From a virus, in IMG/VR virus record IMGVR_UViG_3300025892_001961, positions 1 through 44,854 of that record: 44,854 nt of DNA; one strand, given 5' to 3'. Numbering within the stretch: the stretch's first letter is position 1; every line of letters starts with the position of its first letter. Below the pieces are notes generated by a model. That model was not told the DNA's origin, did no database searches, and was given only the letters and a program-made list of their open reading frames with translations. The translations under genes and the position numbers were made by a program. Below, one piece after another: positions 28,953 through 38,595 of the stretch.

Positions 28953-28986
28953 TATTTATACTACTCGAAGTTTCGTAGTATGTCAA
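28953..28986 (-). promoter_or_regulatory. Dual promoter of the beta-barrel-like gene
   Basis: Leftward TTGACA (28986-28981), 17-base spacer, TAGTAT (28963-28958) running into TATAAATA (28960-28953). Spacing and overlap are identical to the psbA promoter. The -35 covers the stop codon of the GT25-like gene. Confidence 0.78.
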
Positions 28987-29816
28987 GTGGGTGGGGTTTC
29001 ACTACCTTGTTGTTGTGAGTGATGGGTAACCCTACCCAAATATGGGTCATAGTTCATCCAGTCTCCAATATTAACACTGGCACCTTGTTGTTGCCAATAG
29101 TTTGTGAGAGCAGCATGAGGACCCTGATGAAAGACCCCAATATGTTCTTGATGAATCGTAGAACCGAATTCCAGATTATACAAGAACAATGGAATGGTAT
29201 AAGTCTTTCCAGTTTCCAAAATTACATCTTCGGAAACTGCTCTGGGAACGACTCCGTTATCCAGTTTGTATTTGTCACCACGGATGTGATGCTTGATTAT
29301 TTTAGCAGCATGGTGGCGAGAAATCAAGTAGGCAGCAGCAGAAAAATCATTGATAAATTTCAGATGCAGTTTAACGTGAATGTCTCCCGTTGTGATCGTG
29401 GTCATCTGAACACAGTCCCAGTCATAGGGAAGGTATCCAATAAACTCACGCCAAGTGAAATTCCAATACTTCACTGTGAAGAAGTCTACATCATCTTCAA
29501 GAATCATGCAATACTCATCATCAGTCTCCTCATAGAAGTGCTTAATTGCCTTGAGATGCGACATACAACATCCCAACTCAGCAGGACTGACGTTATCAGG
29601 AACCTTACCCTTCAGATGCTCAGAAGGATCATCCTCCCTAGCATCGTATCCAGCAATTCTAGTATGGGTTTTAATATCCCAATACTTAAACTGCTCCTCC
29701 ATGAAGAATCTCCGATTCTCATCGGCATCTAGATTCAACCAATAGATTGCGGGGAGTCCTTCTAGTTTATGGGTGGACTTATTCTTGTCCATCTTACTAA
29801 ATTCGTGTCCATCCAT
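28983..29816 (-). CDS. Family-25-like glycosyltransferase
   Basis: This 277-residue protein matches LPS-type glycosyltransferases of family 25: LPAIYWLNLDADENRR, GCCMSHLKAIKHFYE and the acidic ILEDDVDF. These usually add galactose or another hexose to a surface glycan. It is the last gene of the sugar operon; its stop lies within the next promoter's -35. Start codons at 29816 or 29792 are both possible. Confidence 0.78.
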   Translation of the reverse strand: MDGHEFSKMDKNKSTHKLEGLPAIYWLNLDADENRRFFMEEQFKYWDIKTHTRIAGYDAREDDPSEHLKGKVPDNVSPAELGCCMSHLKAIKHFYEETDDEYCMILEDDVDFFTVKYWNFTWREFIGYLPYDWDCVQMTTITTGDIHVKLHLKFINDFSAAAYLISRHHAAKIIKHHIRGDKYKLDNGVVPRAVSEDVILETGKTYTIPLFLYNLEFGSTIHQEHIGVFHQGPHAALTNYWQQQGASVNIGDWMNYDPYLGRVTHHSQQQGSETPPT

Positions 29817-30597
29817 CGGGCGTTACGTCTTTTGTATCGTGAATTTTTGTATAACCCTCAGCACCAAACCACTGACGGGGAGCAATTACTTTCTTATCTA
29901 CATTAGCAGAGAGCCATGCCCCCCACCAAGAGAAAGTAGAATTAGCAATGATGAAATCCTCACAAAGAGACATCAAACACAGGTCAAGACGATTGTCTTC
30001 GTTCTCAGAAATCATAAAATTATTTCCTGAGAAGAGTTCTTGCTCACTACACCATGCAGGATCATCAGAGAAAACAATCACATTACGATATACCTCAAAG
30101 TTCGACAATGCTTTCTTGTAATAATCAAGAGTACATGGAGGATGATTAGCAGAGTTAGTCACATAATCAGTGCGGCGAACGTGCAATGCAATGGGATTCT
30201 CTACATCCTCCATCATTTCCTTACAAGGATTCAAAATCGCATCCTTAAAGGTAAAGTCTTGACGAATCTCATCTTCAATGTGCTTGAAGTATTTTTCTGT
30301 CTGGAAGTATCCCTGCAAAACTACATCATCAGGACACTGGTCAAACAACTCCTTGTCAAAGTGAAAGTGTCTTTCAGCAAGAGTAGGTGCCTCATATATT
30401 CCAGTCCTAACTTTCAGATCGAAAGAGTCAAATAACTCTGTCCGAAGCATGTTTCCAATACCATCATCCATAAAGTTAGTATGATATGAAATCATATAAT
30501 CATATCCATGATGCCTAGCAATGCCCTTTAGAGAGGCATACTGGAACATCTGATTGGCAAGTCTGCCCATTCGTCCAAGATTATTAAATCCAATCAT
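29797..30597 (-). CDS. Family-11 fucosyltransferase-like protein (first copy)
   Basis: This 266-residue enzyme has the family-11 signature HVRRTDY (about 139-145), the N-terminal NNLGRMGRLANQMFQYASL and ANSTFSWWGAWL near the end. Members transfer L-fucose from GDP-fucose in alpha-1,2 linkage. A second copy lies at 35826-36683. The donor GDP-L-fucose would come from gmd and fcl in the same operon. Confidence 0.85.
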   Translation of the reverse strand: MIGFNNLGRMGRLANQMFQYASLKGIARHHGYDYMISYHTNFMDDGIGNMLRTELFDSFDLKVRTGIYEAPTLAERHFHFDKELFDQCPDDVVLQGYFQTEKYFKHIEDEIRQDFTFKDAILNPCKEMMEDVENPIALHVRRTDYVTNSANHPPCTLDYYKKALSNFEVYRNVIVFSDDPAWCSEQELFSGNNFMISENEDNRLDLCLMSLCEDFIIANSTFSWWGAWLSANVDKKVIAPRQWFGAEGYTKIHDTKDVTPDGWTRI

Positions 30598-31415
30598 TCG
30601 ACTTTTGCTTTCTGAGTTTTAAGGTACTCCTGTGCATCATAATAGTCGGAAAGTTCTTGAGTGTCAAACTTAAGAATCATCTCATACAGGTTTTTATTGT
30701 TTTCAATATATGGGTTGGTAAACCAGGAGTTAGGAGTTCTCTCATGCTCCATATGATAGACGTTTCCATCATATCTACCAACATTATATCCAAGGAGTTT
30801 GAATCGATGATACCTTTCATTATCTTCATACCCGTAGGCAATGAAGTTCTCATTCTCTAGACCACCTTGAATATATTTTTTAGTAGAATAGAACTGACAG
30901 AATCCATACTTAGCATCATATACTTTAGATTGCTCTAAAAGAATACTCAGATCGTAATCGTTGTTAATGAACCTAGAGACTAAATCATCGTCAGTGAAGA
31001 TCTGATATTGCCAATTACCATCACCATAAGGATAGACCATATCATAGGTGCCATCCAAGATCATCTCTTCACATTTTTGGTAGGATTCAAGGGGGAGAAG
31101 AATGTCACAGTCATAATTAACGACAACAGGAGTCTTTGTCATCATCACCATATCATTGAGAAGTCTAGTTCTATGGAAGAACTGATCATTGTTCTTCTCA
31201 AAGACATGAATCAATCGCTTACACTTCTCTTCACCTACACACTCTTTAATTTGAGATAGTGCAGATGCCTCAAAAGCAGACTCCGAGTCTGACTCTTTGA
31301 TAATAAGAGTGCAGTCAGTATTATCAAGAAGATATATCGAACTGACCACCACGTTTCGCAATCGATCAAAAGATTCGATTCGTAGTGGCACGATAAAGGT
31401 AGTATTACTCAGCAT
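30594..31415 (-). CDS. GT-A fold glycosyltransferase
   Basis: This 273-residue protein starts with a GT-A strand (TTFIVPLRIESFDRLRN), has a metal-binding DxD region (VVVNYDCDILLP) and a C-terminal EDNERYHRFKLLGYNV with VYHMEHER, as in galactosyl- or GalNAc-transferase-like enzymes. Its sugar is not clear from sequence. Overlaps neighbours by 4 and 11 bases. Confidence 0.75.
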   Translation of the reverse strand: MLSNTTFIVPLRIESFDRLRNVVVSSIYLLDNTDCTLIIKESDSESAFEASALSQIKECVGEEKCKRLIHVFEKNNDQFFHRTRLLNDMVMMTKTPVVVNYDCDILLPLESYQKCEEMILDGTYDMVYPYGDGNWQYQIFTDDDLVSRFINNDYDLSILLEQSKVYDAKYGFCQFYSTKKYIQGGLENENFIAYGYEDNERYHRFKLLGYNVGRYDGNVYHMEHERTPNSWFTNPYIENNKNLYEMILKFDTQELSDYYDAQEYLKTQKAKVE

Positions 31416-32142
31416 AGTCTCTTGTCTCCTTGTGCTTTTCAGTTACGTATTCTAACTCCTTAGCGTTTGCTTGCCAAGACCCATCAGGGTGTTCGCAGAT
31501 AATATCTAGTTCCAAATTAGATGAAACTCTATAATCCCCTTCTCTACTACAAACACAGATGTCATCAATAATATCAGGCATACCATGAAAATATCTCATC
31601 CTATGATAGAACTCTGTGTCCATCAACATCTTACATTCAGGGTCAAAGTATTCTAGGCACTCTCTTCTCAATGCAACAATAGAAGGTCCACCCATAAAGT
31701 TCTGTCCCTCTAAAAGATGTTCAGACCAACGTGGAACCATGGGACGATAGAAGTTTTGTCCATCAGACGTATGAGAGAATCCTGTCACTATCCATGAGCA
31801 TTCACTCTCAGTGAATCGATTACGAATCTTTTCCAACGCAGCATCGTCAGTGAACAAATCATCCTGGAACATAATTTTAATCAGGTCACCAGAGCAATAC
31901 TTTAGTGCGTTGTTAGTGTTAGCAGGACCGTTCCCTCTATCATAAAAGTTTCTAATGTATGTTACAGGAAAAGTACTGGAATACTTATCGCATACATTAA
32001 GAATGTCATTGTTTTGTGATTGATCAGAAACAACAACCTCTACATCTCTATATGTCTGGTTACTAATAGTATCAAACATCTCGGTAAGAAACTTTGCACC
32101 AAGACCACTCATACCATAAGCAGGGATAGCAATAGAAATCAT
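31405..32142 (-). CDS. Family-2 glycosyltransferase
   Basis: A 245-residue GT-A enzyme of family 2: ISIAIPAYGMSG, QTYRDVEVVVSDQS, GDLIKIMFQDDLF with the acidic metal site. It probably adds a hexose to the growing glycan. No membrane segment is present, so it acts at the cytoplasmic face. Confidence 0.82.
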   Translation of the reverse strand: MISIAIPAYGMSGLGAKFLTEMFDTISNQTYRDVEVVVSDQSQNNDILNVCDKYSSTFPVTYIRNFYDRGNGPANTNNALKYCSGDLIKIMFQDDLFTDDAALEKIRNRFTESECSWIVTGFSHTSDGQNFYRPMVPRWSEHLLEGQNFMGGPSIVALRRECLEYFDPECKMLMDTEFYHRMRYFHGMPDIIDDICVCSREGDYRVSSNLELDIICEHPDGSWQANAKELEYVTEKHKETRDYAE

Positions 32143-33011
32143 CTTAATGCTGTCCCAACTCTCTTTGCCATCCTTAGGAAAGTACTCTGTTTACCCGTGT
32201 CAAAGGGGTTAGATAATGATAAAAGAATAAAGTCTACCACTGCTTCCTTGACATGTTCTGCACCTCTCTCAACATTGAATACAGAGTGCCTACCATCATC
32301 ATCGGTGTATGGATGATGCCATTCTCCTTCAGGAATATACTTCTCAGTTTTATGGACCTTCTGATAAGAGAATGCGTTAGGTAACTCATTAAACCTTGCT
32401 TCAGTATCAGGGTCATCAGAACATACAAAGAACTTCTTATCACCTGTTTTTGCAACTGTCTGAATCCAGTGGTCAACATCAAACGATTCGATGTTTACAA
32501 AATCAGTCATACGAAGATGAATACCATAGTAACCCTGCCGCAATTCATTTTCATCCAAGAACTTACCAACAGTGGCAAGAACATCGTCACTAAATTTAAG
32601 GTCTCTAATAGTCTTCTTGATTTCCTCCTCAGGAATCCAATCATATAGCAAAGGAGTGTAATAGAAGATTGGGTTATCCGAAGAGTTTACAAAGTTTCGG
32701 AATGACTCAACATTCATATTACTTGGTTCCATCCTACCAGGACTTCTAAAGAACTGTAGATAGGATGCGTCACATGAGAGAAGACTATATTGTTCTCCAA
32801 TAGGATAATATTCTCTAATGTTTGTATCAGTTGCCTCAAGATCATTTTCTCTGGAGAAAAGTTCATAGAACCTTGCTCTACACATATTTGTGCTAGGCCA
32901 ACTTACCGTGACTGGTAGATTACACAGTCTCGCTAGTGTAATGCCACCAATCAAACCACTATATCTGTTACCAAAACTGCCATCGCAGCATACATGAAAA
33001 TGTTTCATCAC
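32139..33011 (-). CDS. Fucosyltransferase-like GT-B protein
   Basis: This 290-residue protein begins HFHVCCDGSFGNRYSGLIGG, has GIHLRMTDFVNIE (HxRxxD-type) and FFVCSDDPDTEARF. These features are shared by family-11, -23 and -65/68-type fucosyltransferases. The exact family is not certain. Unusually for this block, it has several Cys near the start. Confidence 0.6.
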   Translation of the reverse strand: MMKHFHVCCDGSFGNRYSGLIGGITLARLCNLPVTVSWPSTNMCRARFYELFSRENDLEATDTNIREYYPIGEQYSLLSCDASYLQFFRSPGRMEPSNMNVESFRNFVNSSDNPIFYYTPLLYDWIPEEEIKKTIRDLKFSDDVLATVGKFLDENELRQGYYGIHLRMTDFVNIESFDVDHWIQTVAKTGDKKFFVCSDDPDTEARFNELPNAFSYQKVHKTEKYIPEGEWHHPYTDDDGRHSVFNVERGAEHVKEAVVDFILLSLSNPFDTGKQSTFLRMAKRVGTALR

Positions 33012-33829
33012 TCACTCAGGTCATCAATGTAAAATGCTTCTGTCTCTTTTTGGAAGTAACCAAGGACTCTATTTCTGTCTTCAAAAATGTCAGACCAGTC
33101 ATCAATATTCTCTTTATAGTTCTTCTTTTTCTTGATATGAACTGTAGTCAGTCCCCAGGATTCAGGACGATGAAGTACAGAAATGTAATCATCTTCATAA
33201 GTAAATCCTTCGTTACCATGCTTATCAAACAGTTCAGTGATTCCAAAGAAGCGACCTACTGCAACCTCAGGACGATCCCACTGAATACCGTTCTCCTTAA
33301 CTTCAGGAACCCAGGTAAGGTCATGCATTCCTGCTGGCCAGTTAGTATCATGGAAGACAATATATCCATCCTCCTCCATATGATCCCACCAATTATAGAG
33401 TTCTGATGCAACCTGAGCAGCAACGTGAATAGAATCTACAAATAGAAGTTTTACAGTACCATACTCTTCAGTATCCCATGCCTTACCGACACTAGAACTA
33501 TCACCCTGAATTATTTTATAAGTTGGATATTCGCCAAGGTCAAATCCAAGACGCCTGAACTGAGTATCAACTCCATAGACAGTGTTGTTTCTCTCTACAG
33601 AATCATAAGTCATGGTAAGAGAAGACACGCCATAGTCAACCCCAAGGTCAACAAAGACATTATTCTCTCCACACTTGTCTACTACTCTTGCAAGTTGATA
33701 GAGGTTTGTTCCAAGGTTACTAAAAACAAAATTCTCTTCCGTTGAGAAGTTCCATCCACCATAGTTACCGGCACGAATGCCTTTTCCAATCGTTACTGTC
33801 ATGTCAGAATCCAATTTTTTCGTTTTCAC
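33008..33829 (-). CDS. Class I SAM-dependent methyltransferase (family 24-like)
   Basis: The protein has NNVFVDLGVDYGVSSLTM as the SAM-binding strand and loop, VKLLFVDSIHVAAQVASELYNW, and GYIVFHDTN typical of Methyltransf_24-type enzymes. It may methylate a sugar of the glycan or a linked group. The neighbours are an asparagine-synthase-like gene and a fucosyltransferase-like gene. Confidence 0.8.
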   Translation of the reverse strand: MKTKKLDSDMTVTIGKGIRAGNYGGWNFSTEENFVFSNLGTNLYQLARVVDKCGENNVFVDLGVDYGVSSLTMTYDSVERNNTVYGVDTQFRRLGFDLGEYPTYKIIQGDSSSVGKAWDTEEYGTVKLLFVDSIHVAAQVASELYNWWDHMEEDGYIVFHDTNWPAGMHDLTWVPEVKENGIQWDRPEVAVGRFFGITELFDKHGNEGFTYEDDYISVLHRPESWGLTTVHIKKKKNYKENIDDWSDIFEDRNRVLGYFQKETEAFYIDDLSE

Positions 33830-35138
33830 AGAAGGGGTAATTATTTTTAGTCAGATAATTATAAAGAACTGATTTATATTTGGAGTTTTTTAACTCAGGA
33901 GTAAGCGAAAGAAACTCTTGTACGACATATTTATCCAGGTATGGATATCTGGTCTCAAGACCAAAAGACCCTGCGACGTGTTCTTCCTTTGCGATGTATG
34001 TTTCTTGTGAACTACCATAAAAAGATGCCCAAGGAAAAATAGTTGAAAGGTCATCAGGAAATAGTCCACCAAAGTTACTGTGAGAATACTTTTTAGTCCC
34101 ACCGAAACCGTAGTCTGAAAACAATTCATCTGCTCCAGAACCAGAGAGATAGATTTTTCTTTCATCTTTTTTTGCCAAAGTGCAGACAGCAACTAAACTT
34201 CCTGCTCCATGGTCATCTTTAATGTTCATATGATATTCATTATAGTCACTGGAACTAGAATGAACAGTATTCTTAAATGGTTCTACTTTATCAATCAGAT
34301 ACTTGGTAAGTAACTGGCGACCAGGACCATACTCATCGATAGTAAACTTTTCATACTGAGATTCGCCACTGATAAGGTCATGTCTACCAGTAAGCACAGG
34401 CATATTCTCAGTGCCAGTGATACTGTATGCTTTATATGGGATGTCTTGCCGTCTCAATTCACATGCAATAGAACCACTATCGTATCCACTAGAGAGTCCG
34501 ATAAAGATTTTCTCTCGAATACCCTTAGTCCTCTTACGAATGGACTCCGCAAACGCAGTATTCCAATCATCAAAGGTAGTCTTATTCTGAGTCAAATCAA
34601 ACTTAAACACTGGACCTTGGTCCAAAACCTTCAGAGTGTCCATGTCAAGGAGCATCCTGGTGTTTGCAGGTATCTTCTTGATATCAGTAAACCCAAGGGC
34701 AAGCAGGGCAGACTCAAAGGTCGCTACACCAATCTTACCTCCATTGATAGCATACCAAATCGGTTTAGTGGCGAAGACATCTGACGATAAAACAATACGT
34801 TCGTTCGCATAATCCACAAGGCAAATTGCAAACTCACCATCCAACATATTTGGAAAGTGAAATCCATGCTGCAGATACTTTGGAATAATACATTCACCAT
34901 CGGAGTTGTAGTGCTCCATGGCGTTGTAAATCTCTCCATTGTATACACATGCAATTTGCCTCTCCTCATTGAGGAAAGGTTGTGGAGTGAACTCACCACT
35001 AATACTAAGAAGATTATGGACAAATGTATATTCACCAACTTCTACAACGTTAGTACTGTCTGGTCCACGATCTTCCATGTATCGGTTTACATAGTCAAGA
35101 TCTTCTATTTCTTTATTCGTAAAAAGAAAACTACACAT
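33804..35138 (-). CDS. Asparagine-synthase-like glutamine amidotransferase
   Basis: This 444-residue protein has an N-terminal class II amidotransferase domain with Cys2 as nucleophile (MCSFLF), RGPDS, YNGEIYN and the second domain's PP-loop (FIGLSSGYDSGSIA). Further on are YLSGSGADELFSDYG and ETRYPYLDKYVV. It is shorter than AsnB (about 550). In surface-polysaccharide clusters such enzymes amidate a carboxyl group on a sugar, which is more likely than free asparagine synthesis. Confidence 0.85.
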   Translation of the reverse strand: MCSFLFTNKEIEDLDYVNRYMEDRGPDSTNVVEVGEYTFVHNLLSISGEFTPQPFLNEERQIACVYNGEIYNAMEHYNSDGECIIPKYLQHGFHFPNMLDGEFAICLVDYANERIVLSSDVFATKPIWYAINGGKIGVATFESALLALGFTDIKKIPANTRMLLDMDTLKVLDQGPVFKFDLTQNKTTFDDWNTAFAESIRKRTKGIREKIFIGLSSGYDSGSIACELRRQDIPYKAYSITGTENMPVLTGRHDLISGESQYEKFTIDEYGPGRQLLTKYLIDKVEPFKNTVHSSSSDYNEYHMNIKDDHGAGSLVAVCTLAKKDERKIYLSGSGADELFSDYGFGGTKKYSHSNFGGLFPDDLSTIFPWASFYGSSQETYIAKEEHVAGSFGLETRYPYLDKYVVQEFLSLTPELKNSKYKSVLYNYLTKNNYPFCENEKIGF

Positions 35139-35829
35139 TAGATAGAAAGTTATGAACTCTACGATGATTTGAATTAATTACTTGAGGAAGAATTTCATTT
35201 TGCATAATACCATTTGCTCTACCAGGCATAATGGTGGGTTTGATGTTATGCATATCCATAGCAAAAGGAAGACTCAATTGATCTCTAGAAGAATACTTAC
35301 AAATAATCTCCCACCATGTTAGCATAAGTTCTTGAATTTCCAAACTGTTTCTCTGAATTCTACAAGGCAACTCATACAAACCATTTTCTTCAGGATAACT
35401 ACGTGACTGATAAAAATTCACCTGTGATTGAACGTGGTATCCTTTATCAAATTTTATTCCTTGAATGATATTTGCTTCAGCATACACACAGTTCCTTTCT
35501 GGGTGTTTGAATAAAGCGATATCACTATCTTTCAGATATTTTTCTACAATCTCTTTCGGATCCATCATGACTGCGTGAGTAGAATCAATCCAGATGTAGT
35601 AATCATATCCAGGTACAAAAAGATGAGGTAAGACCTTATAAATCTTGGCATTCCTTCTGTTTGCATACTCTCTATCAATAGAGAATTTCCTCAATGTCAT
35701 TGGAGTCCATATAGAATCCCCAATTAACTCTTCCTCTACAAAAGCAAAGTAGTCTGCAGAATCATATTTTACATTAACCTCTGCTGGGAGAGTAGCACCA
35801 ACAGAAGCAGTTAAGACAGCAATTTTCAT
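35131..35829 (-). CDS. DUF616-like glycosyltransferase
   Basis: The 232-residue product contains YDYYIWIDSTHAV, DIALFKHPERNCVYAEANII and SSRDQLSLPFAMDMH, matching the DUF616 / TOD1-type glycosyltransferase-like family. The substrate is unknown. It overlaps neighbours by 8 and 4 bases. Confidence 0.7.
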   Translation of the reverse strand: MKIAVLTASVGATLPAEVNVKYDSADYFAFVEEELIGDSIWTPMTLRKFSIDREYANRRNAKIYKVLPHLFVPGYDYYIWIDSTHAVMMDPKEIVEKYLKDSDIALFKHPERNCVYAEANIIQGIKFDKGYHVQSQVNFYQSRSYPEENGLYELPCRIQRNSLEIQELMLTWWEIICKYSSRDQLSLPFAMDMHNIKPTIMPGRANGIMQNEILPQVINSNHRRVHNFLSNV

Positions 35830-36683
35830 AACTCAATCCAGTTTTTGTTTTCAGGGACAATATCAGAGGTGTCATGGTCATATGCTTTACCAAACCACAT
35901 CTTAGGAGAAATTAGTTTACGTGTTCTATCTTTCTGAAGATAACCACCCCACCATGATAGCGAACTGTTGGCAGTGATACCACCATCACACAGAGACATG
36001 AGGCACAAGTCCACAAAGGGAACCAGAGCACCATCTTCATGCGTATCAGTTGACTCTGACATGTTAAACCTATCAGCAGAGAAGAACTCCTGCTCTTTAC
36101 ACCAATCAATAGAATCAGAGAAAACAATCACAGGAGTATCTTCTGGGAAGTGCTCAAGTGCCTTCTGATAATACTCAATAGGTTGGAGGGGGTGATGATC
36201 TTGAAGATTAGTGTATGCCCATTTGAATCCTCTCTTATCTGCTAAGTTAGGGTCACCCCTACGAACATGCAACATTATAGGACGAGTATCAAATCCACTC
36301 ATCATTTCTTCACAAGGTTTTACAATTTCATCATGAAACTGCAAGTCATTCCGAATGACATCTTCAATCTCAACAAAATACTTATCTGTCTGATAGCAAC
36401 CAAGCAGGTTCACATTGTCAGGACAGTTGTCATACAGGTTCTCATCAAAATGAAAATGTGCCTCCTGAACCCCTTGCTGGGTATTCAGAAAAGCAATGTT
36501 CTCTTCTTTGATTCCATCCAACTTAAAGCATTCATGAACACCGTAGTTATCAATACTGTCGTATGGGGGAGGAAATACAAAGTCAAATCCTTTATGTGCT
36601 GCAATGCCACGGAGAGAGGCATACTGAAACAATTGATTGCCTAAGCGGCCACTGTTACCAAGTCCGTTAAATCCAATAGTCAT
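35826..36683 (-). CDS. Family-11 fucosyltransferase-like protein (second copy)
   Basis: This 285-residue paralogue of the 29797-30597 product shares GRLGNQLFQYASLRGIA, HFHFDENLYDNCPD and LHVRRGD with it, and ANSSLSWWGGYL near the end. The two probably arose by duplication and may make different linkages or use related donors such as GDP-L-galactose or GDP-colitose. Confidence 0.85.
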   Translation of the reverse strand: MTIGFNGLGNSGRLGNQLFQYASLRGIAAHKGFDFVFPPPYDSIDNYGVHECFKLDGIKEENIAFLNTQQGVQEAHFHFDENLYDNCPDNVNLLGCYQTDKYFVEIEDVIRNDLQFHDEIVKPCEEMMSGFDTRPIMLHVRRGDPNLADKRGFKWAYTNLQDHHPLQPIEYYQKALEHFPEDTPVIVFSDSIDWCKEQEFFSADRFNMSESTDTHEDGALVPFVDLCLMSLCDGGITANSSLSWWGGYLQKDRTRKLISPKMWFGKAYDHDTSDIVPENKNWIEL

Positions 36684-37531
36684 TTGTAATTCTTTTTCAT
36701 TTCATTATACACCTTTCTAATACCAACATCAATGGTAGTTTTGGGAACCCACCAATTTAAAATATAATTGTCTGCTTCATTTCTCTTATCCATCTGAACA
36801 CTATCTTTTGCTAGACCAGGTTTAATCTCAACATCATAATTACCATCAACAGCAAAGCATCCTTTAATAATAGAGGCAACTTCTTTAATTGTCTCTGATC
36901 TAAATGCTGTAATGTGAAGAGGATCCTCTGGTTTGAAGTCAGTATAGTTTTCCATAACCGTCTCCAATGCTTCACAGCAATCCTCAGCATAGAGAAACTG
37001 ACGTTCTTCAGTGCCATCGGTCAACATCTCAAATTGACCCTCTTCAAACCCTCTACGGATAAAGTCAGTGATGACATGTGCTTTCTCCATGTCCTTTTCA
37101 ATTCCATAGACATTCCAGAACTTAACAGTCAGTCCTTTGAGTGCAGTAGTATGCAGTTCACCGACACGTTTCATCACACCATAAGGAGAGTAAGACATGT
37201 TACTCATTTGAGATGAGGCAAAGACAAATCTCTTCTTAAATTTTCCAAGTAAGCGAAACGTATTTGCCATCATGCGAGTGTTGTTATTCACAAACTCAAA
37301 TGTATGCTGATACTTCTTCAGGTAACGTGAACCACCCACATCAAAAGCAAGAAAGAATACAAAATCAGCGTACTGAATTGCATTCTCTACTACAGTGTTG
37401 GGTGTCACTCTCAAATCATATTGAGCACCATTTACAATATCAACATTAGTTACATGATGTCCTTTATCTTTTAAGTAATCAGATAGATAAGCACCGATCT
37501 GTCCAGCAGATCCTAAGATTGTAATATTCAT
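36680..37531 (-). CDS. NAD-dependent sugar epimerase/dehydratase-like protein
   Basis: The 283-residue SDR enzyme has the Rossmann motif ITILGSAGQIGAYL (GxxGxxG), an active-site SSQMSNMSYSPYGVMK (YxxxK) and VKFWNVYG. Its substrate is not clear. It could be a further GDP-sugar reductase or epimerase in the same pathway. Confidence 0.75.
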   Translation of the reverse strand: MNITILGSAGQIGAYLSDYLKDKGHHVTNVDIVNGAQYDLRVTPNTVVENAIQYADFVFFLAFDVGGSRYLKKYQHTFEFVNNNTRMMANTFRLLGKFKKRFVFASSQMSNMSYSPYGVMKRVGELHTTALKGLTVKFWNVYGIEKDMEKAHVITDFIRRGFEEGQFEMLTDGTEERQFLYAEDCCEALETVMENYTDFKPEDPLHITAFRSETIKEVASIIKGCFAVDGNYDVEIKPGLAKDSVQMDKRNEADNYILNWWVPKTTIDVGIRKVYNEMKKNYK

Positions 37532-38595
37532 TCTTCAGAATTAGCAGCAATTTGATCAGAAATCCAAGCATAAGTTCTAGCAATACCTTCCTCCAGAGTC
37601 ATACTATAGTCCCATTGCAGTGCTTCACGAATCAATTCGTTATTAGAGTTGCGTCCACGCACACCCAGAGGACCATCAATATGAATCTTCCTTACATCCT
37701 TACCAGCAACCTTTCCAACAGTGTCTACTAGTTGATTGATAGTCACCATCTCTTCAGAACCAATGTTTACAGGTCCAAGGAAGTCAGATTCCATCAGGCG
37801 ACGAGTTGCTTCGATACACTCATCAATGTAGAGGAATGAACGAGTCTGTTCACCATCGCCCCAGACCTCAATAGCACCACCGTCTTCAGGTAGATATGCT
37901 ACTTTACGACACATTGCAGCAGGAGACTTCTCCTTACCACCATCCCAGGTGCTATCAGGTCCATAGATGTTATGGAAGCGAGCAATACGAACGGGGATAC
38001 CATGGTTGCGATTGAACGTTAGATATAGACGTTCAGAGAACAGTTTCTCCCAACCATATTCAGAGTCAGGACCAGCAGGATAAGCATCACTTTCCTTGAG
38101 TCCAGGGTTGTCCACATCCATCTGAGCATACTCAGGATACATGCAGGCAGAGGAGGAATAGAAAATCTTAGTTCTGTTCTGTTCAACCTGCTTATTCAAC
38201 TCCAGTTGACACTTGAGCATGTTAAGGTTGATAGCAGCAGAGTTATACATCACCTCAGAGTCATTGTCTCCAGAGAAGATATAACCAGCACCACCCATAT
38301 CAGCAGCATACTGATAGATTTCATCAAAAGGTTCTACAAACTTCTCTGCCACATTTGCATAGAAGTTACCCTGATATCCAGAGAACCTGATGACACGACC
38401 CATCAGACTGATGTCCGTAAGATCTCCAAGGATGAACTCATCAGCAAGAGTAGGAGAATATTCTGGACGCTTGATATCTACACCACGTACCCAGTATCCC
38501 TCACTCTTGAGACGGCGAACCATATGACTACCAATAAATCCACCAGCACCACAAACAAGTGCAGTCTTTTGTCGTTCAGACATTCTATCCTCCAA
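37528..38595 (-). CDS. GDP-mannose 3,5-epimerase-like enzyme
   Basis: The 355-residue SDR enzyme has GAGGFIGSHMVRRLK, YQYAADMGGAGYIFSG, SSSACMYPEY, GWEKLFSERL (YxxxK) and ARFHNIYGPDSTW. It closely follows the plant GDP-mannose 3,5-epimerase layout, including GDGEQTRSFLYIDEC, NIGSEEMVTINQL and GVRGRNSNN. That enzyme makes GDP-L-galactose from GDP-mannose. Such a gene in a phage is striking; I infer the reaction from overall motif match. Confidence 0.8.
   Translation of the reverse strand: MEDRMSERQKTALVCGAGGFIGSHMVRRLKSEGYWVRGVDIKRPEYSPTLADEFILGDLTDISLMGRVIRFSGYQGNFYANVAEKFVEPFDEIYQYAADMGGAGYIFSGDNDSEVMYNSAAINLNMLKCQLELNKQVEQNRTKIFYSSSACMYPEYAQMDVDNPGLKESDAYPAGPDSEYGWEKLFSERLYLTFNRNHGIPVRIARFHNIYGPDSTWDGGKEKSPAAMCRKVAYLPEDGGAIEVWGDGEQTRSFLYIDECIEATRRLMESDFLGPVNIGSEEMVTINQLVDTVGKVAGKDVRKIHIDGPLGVRGRNSNNELIREALQWDYSMTLEEGIARTYAWISDQIAANSEE

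Noticed and set aside
29019-29732. 237-codon rightward ORF
   Set aside because: It is antisense to the GT25-like and family-11 genes, has no family motifs and looks like a shadow.
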